A DNA stretch of 64,000 bases from Lachnospiraceae bacterium (GCA_024693845.1 JAILKJ010000016.1:1-64000); one strand, 5' to 3'. Shown: positions 48,313 to 57,179, numbered from the stretch's first letter. Notes: generated by a model from the letters alone, not told the origin. Numbers and translations are program-made.

Positions 48313-50721
48313 TTATTTAAACGTTACGATCGTAACGCCCGCATCGCCCTCGCCGAATTCGCCGAGGCGGTATTCCTTGACATGTTTCTGTCTTCTGAGA
48401 TGATCATGGACGGCCTTACGAAGGGCGCCCGTTCCCTTTCCGTGCACGATCCTGACCATCGGGATATGAGCCATGTAGGCATCGTCGAGGTATTTATCCA
48501 GCTCATTCACGGCTTCATCCGTGGTCCGTCCGAGGAGGTTCAGCTCCATGGGAACGTTACGGGCTTTGTTCATCGCTATGCGGCCGACACTGCTTTTGCC
48601 GGCAGGTTTAACGTTAGCCGTTTCCTCGGCGATCATGATCAGGTCATCGATATGCACCTTCGAGCGGATCACGCCGCAGGTAACAAACAGATAACCCTTC
48701 GGATCCGGTTTGGAGGAAACATGTCCTTCCAGATTCATGGATAACACTTTTACCGGATCGCCGGGAGCGATGGTGGCAGGATCCGGCTTCTGCCCCTCCC
48801 GCGAGCGGGTCTTTTTCTCCCCGGCCGAAAGAGCCGCATTGCGGTCGTTGATCTTCTCGCGGAGAGCGCTGCGCTGCTGCTCCATTTCCCGCATGGAAGT
48901 ATTCTCACCGTACTTGCGGAAAGACCGGATCGTATCGTCAGCCACTTCCTTGGCATTCTGCAAAATATCCCTGGCCTGTTCGTTGGCCTGTTGCAGGATA
49001 TGTTCCTTCTGCTTTTCCAGACTTTTCTCTCTTTTTTCGAGATCCTCCAGACGCCGCTTGATCTCTTCATCCTGCAAACTGATCTGCAGGGTCTGTTCTT
49101 CCATTGTGATGCGTTTGTGCTCAAGCTGCGAGAGAACATCCTCGAACTGTTCCTGATCACGGCTCATGCGCTTCCGGGCGGAATCGATGATGTCATCGGA
49201 AAGACCGAGACGTTTGGAGATCGCAAAGGCGTTACTTTTGCCCGGGATCCCGATCAGCAGCCGGTAGGTGGGCATCAGGCTTGCCACGTCGAACTCGCAG
49301 CAGGCATTGATCACGCCGGGGGTCTGCAGCGCATACATCTTGATCTCGCTGTAATGCGTAGTGGCGATACAGAGAGCCCCGCGCTTATGCAGCTTCTCGA
49401 GGATCGAGATCGCAAGGGAGGCACCCTCGTCGGGATCGGTCCCGCTGCAAAGCTCGTCAAACAGACAGAGCGTACCCGGCGCCGCCTGCTTGAGGATATC
49501 CACGATATTCGTCATATGCGAAGAAAAAGTGGACAGATTCTGTTCTATGCTCTGTTCATCACCGATATCCGCATAGATCTTCTTGAAAACAGGCAGAATG
49601 CTGTGATCCAGGGCGGGGATGAAAAGCCCCGCCTGCGCCATAAGGCAGAACAGACCGATGGTCTTGAGGGAAACGGTTTTGCCTCCCGTATTCGGTCCGG
49701 TGATGATCATCTGTCTGATATCAGAAGAAAGCTGAACATCGATGGGCACAACCCGATCCTGCGGAAGGAGGGGATGACGGCCCTTCTTGATATGCATCTG
49801 TCCGTCTTCGGAAAAGTCCGGGCAGGAGGCCTTCATGGAAAGGGCCAGAGCTGCTTTGGCAAAAATGAAATCCAGCATTGTCATGAGCTCGCAGTTGCGT
49901 TTCAACGCCTCCACCTGATCAGACAGATCGGCGGAAAGGAGAGCCAGAAGCTTTTCGATCTCTTCCTTTTCCTCCTGCTGCAGCTCACGGATCTTATTGT
50001 TGAAATCGACGATGGCCGACGGCTCTATGAACAGCGTCGAGCCGCTGCCGCTTCTCTCATGTACGATACCCGGAATGCTGGCCTTATGCTCGGCCTTGAC
50101 CGGGATACAGTAGCGTCCGTTCTTCTGTGTGATGACGGGATCCATCAGATAGGTCCGCGCGGAGCCGTTGACAAGCGAGGACAGATGGTTGTGGATCTTG
50201 TCCTGCAGCGAAGACATCTGACGGCGGATCTGCCGGATCGCCGGAGTGGCGTCATCCGCGATCTCTTCCTCGGATAAAATGCACCTGCGGATCTCCGCAG
50301 CGCTCGGGGTCAGCGGCATCAGTTCTTCGAAAAAGCCGCTTAAGGAATCGGTTTTCACATCCTCATCGGAAACCTCCTGCAGGTCGGGACCGGCGGATCT
50401 TCCGAAGGCCTTGACGCGGGCTACGTTCTCCAGAAAGGAGGCCAGCGCCAGGAGCTCGCCTGCCTGCAGCACGCCGCCGATGGAAAGACGGGAAAGCTGC
50501 AGGGAAAAGTCCCTGTTATTGCCGAAGGAAGGGCTGTTCGGCCCGGAAAGGAGTCTCGAAACCGCATCCTGCGTCTGCTCACGGCGGAGCAGGATCTGGG
50601 AAAGCGAATCAGCAGGCTTTAAGGATCTGCAGAGATTCCGTCCCGGAACGCTGTCCGCCTCGGCCTCCAGCCGGGCCAGTATCTTATCAAATTCGAGTAT
50701 CCGAAGTGCTTTTGCGTTCAT
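48313..50721 (-). CDS. mutS2: MutS2 ATPase/endonuclease with Smr domain
   Basis: The 802-residue protein has the MutS core with Walker A TGPNTGGKTVSLKT (near 340), CLFDELCSGTDPDEGASL (near 415), a long coiled coil (near 530-600) and a C-terminal Smr domain (LNLLGRTTDEAVNELDKYL, VRIVHGKGTGALR). In Bacillus MutS2 acts on recombination intermediates and on collided ribosomes. The start at 50721 matches the conserved beginning MNAKALRILEFDKI; a longer frame to 50838 runs through the promoter. There is no ribosome binding site before this ATG and a TATACT lies only 7 bases upstream, which suggests a leaderless mRNA. Confidence 0.95.
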   Translation of the reverse strand: MNAKALRILEFDKILARLEAEADSVPGRNLCRSLKPADSLSQILLRREQTQDAVSRLLSGPNSPSFGNNRDFSLQLSRLSIGGVLQAGELLALASFLENVARVKAFGRSAGPDLQEVSDEDVKTDSLSGFFEELMPLTPSAAEIRRCILSEEEIADDATPAIRQIRRQMSSLQDKIHNHLSSLVNGSARTYLMDPVITQKNGRYCIPVKAEHKASIPGIVHERSGSGSTLFIEPSAIVDFNNKIRELQQEEKEEIEKLLALLSADLSDQVEALKRNCELMTMLDFIFAKAALALSMKASCPDFSEDGQMHIKKGRHPLLPQDRVVPIDVQLSSDIRQMIITGPNTGGKTVSLKTIGLFCLMAQAGLFIPALDHSILPVFKKIYADIGDEQSIEQNLSTFSSHMTNIVDILKQAAPGTLCLFDELCSGTDPDEGASLAISILEKLHKRGALCIATTHYSEIKMYALQTPGVINACCEFDVASLMPTYRLLIGIPGKSNAFAISKRLGLSDDIIDSARKRMSRDQEQFEDVLSQLEHKRITMEEQTLQISLQDEEIKRRLEDLEKREKSLEKQKEHILQQANEQARDILQNAKEVADDTIRSFRKYGENTSMREMEQQRSALREKINDRNAALSAGEKKTRSREGQKPDPATIAPGDPVKVLSMNLEGHVSSKPDPKGYLFVTCGVIRSKVHIDDLIMIAEETANVKPAGKSSVGRIAMNKARNVPMELNLLGRTTDEAVNELDKYLDDAYMAHIPMVRIVHGKGTGALRKAVHDHLRRQKHVKEYRLGEFGEGDAGVTIVTFK

Positions 50722-50728
50722 AGGAATA

Positions 50729-50734
50729 AGTATA
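50729..50734 (-). promoter_or_regulatory. Putative -10 of mutS2, seven bases before the start codon
   Basis: On the minus strand TATACT ends 7 bases before the mutS2 ATG. A TTGTAC at 50755-50760 is a poor -35 at 20 bases. If used, the transcript would begin at or next to the start codon. Confidence 0.5.
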
Positions 50735-50750
50735 GCATAATAGCTGGAAA

Positions 50751-50761
50751 AATGGTACAAT
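50751..50761 (+). promoter_or_regulatory. Extended -10 of the htrA-like gene
   Basis: TGGTACAAT (-10 TACAAT at 50756-50761) precedes the gene by 35 bases. It overlaps the divergent mutS2 promoter region. No clear -35 is visible. Confidence 0.5.
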
Positions 50762-50795
50762 GGGATCACGTGAGCCAAAAGAAAAGGGTGATCAA

Positions 50796-52118
50796 ATGGA
50801 TCAGGATTATAACAGACCGGAGTTCGTCCGGGAAACAATAAAGAAAAAACCCGTAAACATGAATAAGCTGCTGCGCCGCACGTTTCTGACCATCGCCATG
50901 GCGGTGATCTTCGGCGCCTTTGCCTGCCTCACCTTCCTTTTGATGGAGCCGGTCATCGGCAACATCATCAATCCCAAGGAGATCCCCAAGGTTTCCTTCC
51001 CCGAGGAAGAGGTTCCCGTGGATCAGCTTCTGACGGAGGAGAGCAAGGCACAGAAGGATAAAGAGGACCAGCAGGCGGTTTTGGCAGAGGCCAAGGAGGT
51101 AGCGCGAAAGACGGCAGAGGAAAGCCGCCAGTACGAAGAGGAAGAGACCTCTCTTCAGCGCTATGCGAACATATATGAGGAGCTCAGCAATCTGGCAGCC
51201 AATGCCAGAGGCTATCTTGTTACGGTGGTTTCCTCCCAGGAGAGAGAGGACTGGCTCATGGGCAGCTACGAATCCCAGAAGAGCTTTTCCGGCCTCATCG
51301 TGGCGGATAACTCACAGTCGATTTTCATCCTGGCGGATATGCAGGGAGAGAACGCGGACAAGTATTCCATCGTCTTCCAGGACGGCAGCTACGTGGAGAG
51401 CCAGATCCTGCAGTTTGACAGTCAGACGGATCTTGCTGTTTTTGCCATTGATAAAAGTGCCCTCCCCTCATCCATCCGCTCCTCGGTCATGCCGGCGCCC
51501 CTCGGGAATTCCTATGATACCAACCTGCTGGGTAAACCCGTGATCGCGGTGGGCTCTCCCCAGGGTATTTCCAATTCCCTTGCTTACGGAGTCATCACTT
51601 CAAATACCGCCAAGTTGCAGCTGACGGATGCGGACTATGGAGTGATCCTTACGGATATAGCAGCCTATCCTTCCGCCAGCGGATATCTTCTGGATCTGAA
51701 GGGAAATGTGGTAGGCGTTGTGCTGCAGAAGGCTCAGAACGAATCCTACGGCGGACTTGCCGTAGTGGGGATCTCGGAGCTCAAGGCGCTGATCGCCAAG
51801 CTGTCCAATAATGAACCGAGAGCCTATCTGGGTGTCAGGGGAAACAGTGTTACCCGTCTGATCCACGAACAGATGAATGTACCCTACGGCGTTTTTGTTA
51901 CGGAGGTCGAAGCAGGTTCTCCCGCCATGCAGGCCGGGATCCGGAACGGAGATATCATCGTTCAGGCAGGGAACATCTCGGTGTCCTCCTTCACGGAGCT
52001 GAGGACGGCACTTTTATCCTGTGATCCGCAGGATACTCTGCAGGTTAAGCTGCTTCGCCAGACCGGCAACGAGTATCAGGAGATCTCAACAGAGGTATTT
52101 ATCACAACAACGGAATAG
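50796..52118 (+). CDS. HtrA/DegP-like protein with PDZ domain, catalytic His apparently lost
   Basis: The 440-residue protein has a cytoplasmic N-terminus, one membrane helix (TFLTIAMAVIFGAFACLTFLL, near 28-48), an acidic/Gln-rich helical linker, a trypsin-like domain and a C-terminal PDZ (GVFVTEVEAGSPAMQAGIRNGD). Aligned by eye with HtrA, the NNHVV position reads LADMQ, so His is Asp. The Asp is kept in DSQTDLAVFAIDK. The GNSGGP motif reads PSASGYLL, keeping a Ser but altering the oxyanion loop. It is probably an inactive scaffold or sensor. The ATG at 50796 follows AAGGGTG; it shares a likely operon with yhaM, 8 bases on. Confidence 0.85.
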   Translation: MDQDYNRPEFVRETIKKKPVNMNKLLRRTFLTIAMAVIFGAFACLTFLLMEPVIGNIINPKEIPKVSFPEEEVPVDQLLTEESKAQKDKEDQQAVLAEAKEVARKTAEESRQYEEEETSLQRYANIYEELSNLAANARGYLVTVVSSQEREDWLMGSYESQKSFSGLIVADNSQSIFILADMQGENADKYSIVFQDGSYVESQILQFDSQTDLAVFAIDKSALPSSIRSSVMPAPLGNSYDTNLLGKPVIAVGSPQGISNSLAYGVITSNTAKLQLTDADYGVILTDIAAYPSASGYLLDLKGNVVGVVLQKAQNESYGGLAVVGISELKALIAKLSNNEPRAYLGVRGNSVTRLIHEQMNVPYGVFVTEVEAGSPAMQAGIRNGDIIVQAGNISVSSFTELRTALLSCDPQDTLQVKLLRQTGNEYQEISTEVFITTTE

Positions 52119-52126
52119 GAGGAGTT

Positions 52127-53071
52127 ATGAAATATATCAGCGATTATAAGGAAGGGGACCGGATCGGAGGCGTTTATCTTTGCAAAAGTAAACACTCCGC
52201 GGTAGCCAAGAACGGTAAGCCTTATGAAACCCTTACGCTTCAGGATAAGACAGGCTGCGTTGACGGCAAGATCTGGGATCCCAGCAGCGCGGGCATTTCC
52301 GATTATGAATGCTTTGACTATGTGGAGCTTGCCGGAGAGGTTACCGTTTTCCAGGGCGCGATCCAGTTCAATATCAAGCGGCTGAGAGTAGCCGGTGAAG
52401 GCGAGTTCGATCCGGCGGATTATCTTCCGGTCAGCAAAAAGGACATCGGACAGATGTTTGACGAGCTCAAGGGGATCATCGATACGATCAAAAACCCGTA
52501 TTTAAATAAGCTTCTGAATTCCTTCTTCCGGGAGGATGAGGCTTTTGCCAAAGCATTCTGCAATTCCTCAGCGGCCAAAAGCGTTCATCACAGCTTCGTG
52601 GGAGGATTGCTGGAGCATACGCTTTCCGTCACCAAGCTCTGTGACTATTATTGCAGCAGCTATCCGGTTCTGAAGAGGGATCTTCTGCTGACAACGGCGA
52701 TGCTGCATGATATCGGCAAGATCCGCGAGCTGTCCGCTTTTCCCCAGAACGATTATACCGATGAGGGAAATCTGATGGGACATATCGTGATGGGCTCCGA
52801 GATGGTTTCCGCAAAAGCTGCCGCTATCGAGGGATTTCCCAAGACGCTGCTGGGGGAAGTAAAGCACTGCATCCTGGCGCATCACGGCGAGCTGGAATTC
52901 GGATCGCCCAAGAAGCCTTCCCTGGCGGAGGCCATGGCACTTCACATGGCAGATAACACCGATGCCAAGATGGAGACCTTTACGGAGCTGTTTGAGCAGA
53001 CCTATGAGAAGGGCTGGCTCGGATTCAACAGACTGCTGGACAGCAACGTCAGAAAAACAGGAGAGGTATGA
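52127..53071 (+). CDS. yhaM: 3'-5' exoribonuclease YhaM
   Basis: The 314-residue protein has an N-terminal OB-fold (TLTLQDKTGCVDGKIWD, near 35) and an HD domain with HSFVGGLLEHTLSV (near 153), AMLHDIGKIREL (near 191) and a later CILAHHGELE (near 248). YhaM enzymes trim RNA or single-stranded DNA from the 3' end in Gram-positive bacteria. GGAGGAGTT precedes ATG. Confidence 0.95.
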   Translation: MKYISDYKEGDRIGGVYLCKSKHSAVAKNGKPYETLTLQDKTGCVDGKIWDPSSAGISDYECFDYVELAGEVTVFQGAIQFNIKRLRVAGEGEFDPADYLPVSKKDIGQMFDELKGIIDTIKNPYLNKLLNSFFREDEAFAKAFCNSSAAKSVHHSFVGGLLEHTLSVTKLCDYYCSSYPVLKRDLLLTTAMLHDIGKIRELSAFPQNDYTDEGNLMGHIVMGSEMVSAKAAAIEGFPKTLLGEVKHCILAHHGELEFGSPKKPSLAEAMALHMADNTDAKMETFTELFEQTYEKGWLGFNRLLDSNVRKTGEV

Positions 53072-53108
53072 AAACCCGAAAGGAAATAAAGATAAAGGAG
53101 TAAGGAAA

Positions 53109-54386
53109 ATGAGTGATTACAAGCTGAATACCAAATGTGTACAGGCAGGCTACAGGCCGGGAAACGGGGAGCCCAGACAGATCCCCATCATCCAGTCCAC
53201 CACCTTTAAGTATGACACCAGCGAGGATATGGGAAAGCTGTTTGACTTAGAGGCAAGCGGATACTTCTATACCAGACTGCAGAATCCGACCAACGATTAT
53301 GTGGCTGCAAAGATCGCAGAGCTGGAAGGCGGCTGTGCCGCAATGCTCACCTCCTCCGGACAGGCTGCTAACTTTTTTGCCCTGTTCAATATCTGTGAGT
53401 GCGGCAGTCATATCGTATCTTCTTCTTCGATCTACGGAGGCACTTTTAACCTGATCGCCGTAACGATGGCAAAGATGGGGATCGAGGTAACCTTCGTTTC
53501 TCCCGACTGCACCGAGGAAGAGCTCAACGCGGCATTCAAGGATAACACCAGAGCGGTCTTCGGAGAGACCATTGCCAATCCCGCACTTACGGTTTTGGAT
53601 ATCGAAAAGTTTGCAAAAGCTGCCCATGATCACGGTGTACCTCTGATCGTAGACAACACCTTCCCTACTCCCGTGGGCTGCCGTCCCATCGAGTGGGGTG
53701 CCGATATCGTAACCCATTCCACCACCAAATACATGGACGGTCACGGAGCCGCTGTCGGCGGTGTGGTAGTGGATTCCGGTAACTTTGACTGGATGGCACA
53801 TGCAGATAAGTTCCCCGGTCTGACGACGCCCGATGATTCCTATCATGGTATCACCTATGCGGAGAAGTTCGGTAAGGAGGGCGCTTTTATCACAAAGGCA
53901 ACCGCCCAGCTGATGCGTGACTTCGGCTGTATCCAGTCTCCCCAGAATGCCTTCATCCTGAATCTCGGTCTGGAATCTCTCCATGTGAGAATGCCCAGAC
54001 ATGTGGAGAACGGACAGGCTGTCGCTGAGTTCCTTGAGAAGCACCCGAAGGTAAAGAAGGTAAGTTATTCCGGACTTCCCTCGGACAAGTATTATGAGCT
54101 TGCCCAAAAATACCTTCCCAACGGCGGCTGCGGCGTAGTTTCCTTCGAGCTGGAGGGAGGAAGAGCTGCGGCAGAAGCCTTCATGAAAAAGCTGAAACTG
54201 GCAGCGATCGAGACCCACGTGGCAGATGCCAGAACCTGCTGCCTGAATCCTGCCACCTCCACCCACAGACAGATGACGGACGAGCAGCTTGAGCAGGCAG
54301 GTATCCCTGCCGGATTGGTACGTATGTCCTGCGGTCTTGAGGACAAAGAGGATCTGATCGCAGACCTTAAACAGGCGCTGGAGTAA
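53109..54386 (+). CDS. O-acetylhomoserine sulfhydrylase (MetY-like)
   Basis: The 425-residue protein belongs to the Cys/Met-metabolism PLP family. It has TKCVQAGYRPGNGEPRQIPI at the start, SGYFYTRLQNPTNDYVAAKI (near 50), LTSSGQAANFFALF (near 80), VDNTFPTPVGCRPIEWGADI (near 180) and the cofactor Lys in HSTTKYMDGHG (near 206). It is expected to make homocysteine from O-acetylhomoserine and sulfide. The ATG at 53109 follows GGAGTAAGGAAA; a longer frame overlapping yhaM is not coding. No SAM riboswitch fits in the 37-base gap upstream. Confidence 0.93.
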   Translation: MSDYKLNTKCVQAGYRPGNGEPRQIPIIQSTTFKYDTSEDMGKLFDLEASGYFYTRLQNPTNDYVAAKIAELEGGCAAMLTSSGQAANFFALFNICECGSHIVSSSSIYGGTFNLIAVTMAKMGIEVTFVSPDCTEEELNAAFKDNTRAVFGETIANPALTVLDIEKFAKAAHDHGVPLIVDNTFPTPVGCRPIEWGADIVTHSTTKYMDGHGAAVGGVVVDSGNFDWMAHADKFPGLTTPDDSYHGITYAEKFGKEGAFITKATAQLMRDFGCIQSPQNAFILNLGLESLHVRMPRHVENGQAVAEFLEKHPKVKKVSYSGLPSDKYYELAQKYLPNGGCGVVSFELEGGRAAAEAFMKKLKLAAIETHVADARTCCLNPATSTHRQMTDEQLEQAGIPAGLVRMSCGLEDKEDLIADLKQALE

Positions 54387-54506
54387 GATAACCGTTTGAC
54401 CGAATAGACATTTGAAACGACCGAATAAACCGGATGCATTGTTTTTCTTCCGCCGGCGTGGGAGAATGAAAATGGATCCGGTTCGGTCTGAAAAGGAGGG
54501 AAACCT

Positions 54507-54983
54507 ATGGCTGAAATGGTGGATATTGAAGTCATCCTGGATGACCATTATCTGGATCCCAAGATTTCGATCTATACCAAGAGTGAAACAAAACAGGTTG
54601 AAAATATCATCTATGCCATTGAGAATACGTCCTACCATCAGTATCCTCCGCTTCCCGTACACAGGGATAAGAGCTACAAGGTCATATCCCAGAGGGATAT
54701 TTACAGGATCCGTACGCAGGGGCGTGATGTTATGGTGGATACCAGGGATGAGTCCTATCTTCTGAAGGGCTCCATGTCTGCCGCCGAAGAGATCCTGGAT
54801 GAAGAGCGTTTTTTCAGGATCTCCCAATCGGAGATCATCAACCTGTACAAGGTAGATACCTTCAGCTTTGACCAGACGGGTACGGTGGGAGTTGTATTTG
54901 ATAATGCTGTGACAAGCTGGGCGTCAAGAAGATGTGTGAAACCGCTTCGTGACAAACTGGCCAAACGGTTCGGCCGGATCTAG
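54507..54983 (+). CDS. LytTR-domain DNA-binding regulator
   Basis: The 158-residue protein has a short N-terminal region and a LytTR DNA-binding domain from about residue 55 (SQRDIYRIRTQGRDVMVDTR, EERFFRISQSEIINLYKVDT, SRRCVKPLRDKL). There is no receiver domain. In many Firmicutes such regulators pair with a small membrane protein that restrains them; here a DUF3021 gene follows after 17 bases. Upstream lies a 120-base gap. Confidence 0.93.
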   Translation: MAEMVDIEVILDDHYLDPKISIYTKSETKQVENIIYAIENTSYHQYPPLPVHRDKSYKVISQRDIYRIRTQGRDVMVDTRDESYLLKGSMSAAEEILDEERFFRISQSEIINLYKVDTFSFDQTGTVGVVFDNAVTSWASRRCVKPLRDKLAKRFGRI

Positions 54984-55000
54984 CGAAAGGAGGACCTGAG

Positions 55001-55459
55001 ATGAGTCTGAAACAAAGATTTATATATAAGGCTTCGATCGGTTTTGCGCTGGGTGTATTTGTCACGATCATGTTTTATCTGATCCATCTTTTATCCGGTG
55101 GTTATTCCGAGAATATAGTAGCAAAGGATTTTCTGTCTGAGCTGGTGATCCAACTGTTTTCCGGCGGGATGATGGGCGTTATCGGCAACGGAGGGTCTGT
55201 GATCTACGAGATCGATCACTGGAGCATTATCCGGACAACCGTAACGCATTTCTGTCTGGCCTTCTTTACCTTCCTTGTACTCGGCCTTCTGAACGGATGG
55301 CTGGAGCCCGGGCTTACTCTGTTCAATATCATTATGATCCTTAGCTGGATCACGGTGTATTTCATGATCTGGATGATACAGTATCTGATCTACAAAAAGG
55401 AAGTCGATCAGATCAACCGCGGCGTAAAACTGCTCAAAGAAAGCAAAGAAGCGTCATAA
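55001..55459 (+). CDS. DUF3021 membrane protein, partner of the LytTR regulator
   Basis: The 152-residue protein has four membrane helices (near 12-30, 42-62, 78-98 and 104-128) and a charged C-terminal tail. It matches the DUF3021 family, typically encoded beside a LytTR regulator. A role in membrane control of that regulator is likely by analogy with LytTR-inhibitor pairs. AAAGGAGGACCTGAG precedes ATG. Confidence 0.88.
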   Translation: MSLKQRFIYKASIGFALGVFVTIMFYLIHLLSGGYSENIVAKDFLSELVIQLFSGGMMGVIGNGGSVIYEIDHWSIIRTTVTHFCLAFFTFLVLGLLNGWLEPGLTLFNIIMILSWITVYFMIWMIQYLIYKKEVDQINRGVKLLKESKEAS

Positions 55460-55483
55460 GTTTTATCATGTATATGTTAAACA

Positions 55484-55514
55484 ACACCCCGGCCTGTGAA
55501 AGGCCGGGGTGGTT
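55484..55514. terminator. Bidirectional terminator between DUF3021 and Rpn-like genes
   Basis: An 11-base-pair stem, CACCCCGGCCT (55484-55494) with its complement at 55500-55510, has loop GTGAA. It lies between convergent genes and has T-rich flanks on both sides. The same hairpin recurs at 62178-62204. Confidence 0.85.
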
Positions 55515-55517
55515 ATA

Positions 55518-56471
55518 TTATAGCATTGCCGTACTTCCTCCCAAGCGGATGATTTCTTGCTTGAGCTTTTCGATCATGATTGTATTATTCTTTTCCATTT
55601 GCTTCATCTCTTCGCTGAGGGCTTTGATCTCCTCATTCTTTTCTCTTTCCTTTTCTGCTATCGCAGCATTCACAGCCTCTTCTTTTTCTTTTTCAAACAG
55701 CATACCCACTCTGGTCATGGCGATCCTCCTTCTGATCATGGTTATCATTTCATCCGTAAATACTTTGTTTCCCCATATGGCCATTCCTGACAGAAGAAAC
55801 TTTCTTTGATCATCATCTTTTATCTTATCCGTTAGTGCTAGCATCCTTTTGCCGAGAATCCTTTTTTCTTTAGAGCTCGGTGCGGAAAGCGGAACAATTA
55901 TGTACTTCATCAGTTCCTCCTCATTCAGCACCTCCCCGGCAAAAACCTTTTTCTCAATTGTTTCTACTATCTCATCCTTGGGAAGGTCCGACAGAAATGC
56001 TTCTTCAGTCTCAAGACGGATGCCCCCGATATCAAGGACCGGTTTCGTCCGGCCTCTTTTCACGTCACCGGTATATACTACAATGATTCTCACCTTAGAC
56101 GGAATCCTGCCCTTCCATTTCTTTCGCAGCTGATTCAAGTGTTCCTGTGCTTCCGAGGATAATCTGTCATCTGCCTTCATCCCGGCATAATAGGTAAGGA
56201 TCTGTGTGACATACCGAAGATACTTGATCTTATTATAGCGGTCATATTTGCTTTCGTTATCCAATACACAGATGGAAGCGTCTTCCAGCAGATAGATATT
56301 GTCTGCAAACTGGTCTCTTGCCAGAACCTCCGGCAGCTCCACATTCAGAGGCCGGCTGATCCTCGGAATCTGAATACCGTATACAGCCAGTGATTTCCCA
56401 GCCATGCTCTGTGCAAAATACTTGGACAAAATGTCCCTGTTGTGATGCGATACGCCTTCCTGCATAAACAT
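55518..56471 (-). CDS. Rpn-family (PD-(D/E)XK nuclease-like) protein
   Basis: The 317-residue protein resembles the Rpn recombination-promoting nuclease/transposase-like family. An N-terminal nuclease-like part has DNIYLLEDASICVLDNESKYD (near 57), where the ESK could be the E-x-K of a PD-(D/E)XK site, and then YLRYVTQILTYYAG. A C-terminal coiled coil rich in Glu/Lys follows (EKEREKNEEIKALSEEMKQM). AAAGGGGCG lies directly before the ATG. It is monocistronic. Assignment is by motif memory. Confidence 0.65.
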   Translation of the reverse strand: MFMQEGVSHHNRDILSKYFAQSMAGKSLAVYGIQIPRISRPLNVELPEVLARDQFADNIYLLEDASICVLDNESKYDRYNKIKYLRYVTQILTYYAGMKADDRLSSEAQEHLNQLRKKWKGRIPSKVRIIVVYTGDVKRGRTKPVLDIGGIRLETEEAFLSDLPKDEIVETIEKKVFAGEVLNEEELMKYIIVPLSAPSSKEKRILGKRMLALTDKIKDDDQRKFLLSGMAIWGNKVFTDEMITMIRRRIAMTRVGMLFEKEKEEAVNAAIAEKEREKNEEIKALSEEMKQMEKNNTIMIEKLKQEIIRLGGSTAML

Positions 56472-56576
56472 CGCCCCTTTCCTTTGATGTACGGGAAAGA
56501 TGCGACATCAATTTATCTCTCCCGCCTGCATTGTTACTTTGGAATCTGCAGCGAGAGAATTAGAACATTAAAAGAA

Positions 56577-56604
56577 TGTCAGAATATAAATGAATTGTCA
56601 GAAT
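56577..56604. repeat. Direct repeat TGTCAGAAT upstream of the Rpn-like gene
   Basis: TGTCAGAAT occurs at 56577-56585 and 56596-56604, a spacing of 19 bases, in an AT-rich gap between the Rpn-like and XRE genes. It could be an operator or part of tandem promoters on the minus strand (each gives a CTGACA). Confidence 0.4.
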
Positions 56605-56700
56605 TTCCTTCGCTGTGACTGTAGAATAGCATAGTCTGAGGGTTGATACAAGAGGAAATACCTCATATAGATAGCAGTACGCCGAAAAGATTACTTTTTA

Positions 56701-57042
56701 TTATTTGCGGTAGCCGCGTATCTTCAAAAAAAGATTGATGTATTCCAACAGCAGATATGCTTCCTGCTGGTCTTTCTTTTGTAAGATTTCGATTATCGTA
56801 TTTGGGATATAAGCGATAGAATCATCGATTTGTTTTCCGCGAATCAGATAGTCCAAGGAACAGTCAAGTATATCGCAGATGTGAACAAGCTTGGGAATTG
56901 AAAAGGAAGATCGCCCACTTTCAACGGCGCTTATATGTTTTACAGTTACATCAAGTAATTCTGCAAATTCTTCCTGTGTCATACCGCGGTCATGTCTAAG
57001 AAGACTGATGCGGTCACCGATATCTTTGTAGATTTGATCCAT
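56701..57042 (-). CDS. XRE-family transcriptional regulator
   Basis: The 113-residue protein has an N-terminal helix-turn-helix of the Cro/CI type: GDRISLLRHDRGMTQEEFAE, then LLDVTVKHISAVESGRSS. It has a short helical C-terminal half. The ATG at 57042 lies 13 bases after AAGGAGG; a TTG at 57054 is too close to that site. It is divergent from the SPFH gene cluster, with 227 bases between start codons, and is the obvious candidate regulator of that cluster. Confidence 0.88.
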   Translation of the reverse strand: MDQIYKDIGDRISLLRHDRGMTQEEFAELLDVTVKHISAVESGRSSFSIPKLVHICDILDCSLDYLIRGKQIDDSIAYIPNTIIEILQKKDQQEAYLLLEYINLFLKIRGYRK

Positions 57043-57142
57043 ATCGTAATACAAACCTCCTTAAAACGGTTACAAAAACTGCAGTTGTCTGATCCGTTCT
57101 ATTCCTTTATTTTACGGACGAAAACTTCTTTCAAAAACTATA

Positions 57143-57179
57143 AATACGTATTGTGAGGGAAACCTCGTAGGTGTATAAT
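57143..57179 (+). promoter_or_regulatory. Promoter of the SPFH cluster with overlapping palindrome
   Basis: TTGTGA (57151-57156) and TATAAT (57174-57179) are 17 bases apart. The perfect palindrome AATACGTATT (57143-57152) overlaps the -35, and GAGGGAAACCTC sits in the spacer. Both could be operators for the divergent XRE protein. The leader is about 85 bases. Confidence 0.75.

Noticed and set aside
50722-50838. N-terminal extension of MutS2
   Set aside because: The extra 39 residues run through the divergent promoter region, and the conserved start is the ATG at 50721.
53072-53108. SAM riboswitch before the sulfhydrylase gene
   Set aside because: Only 37 bases separate it from yhaM, too short for any SAM aptamer.
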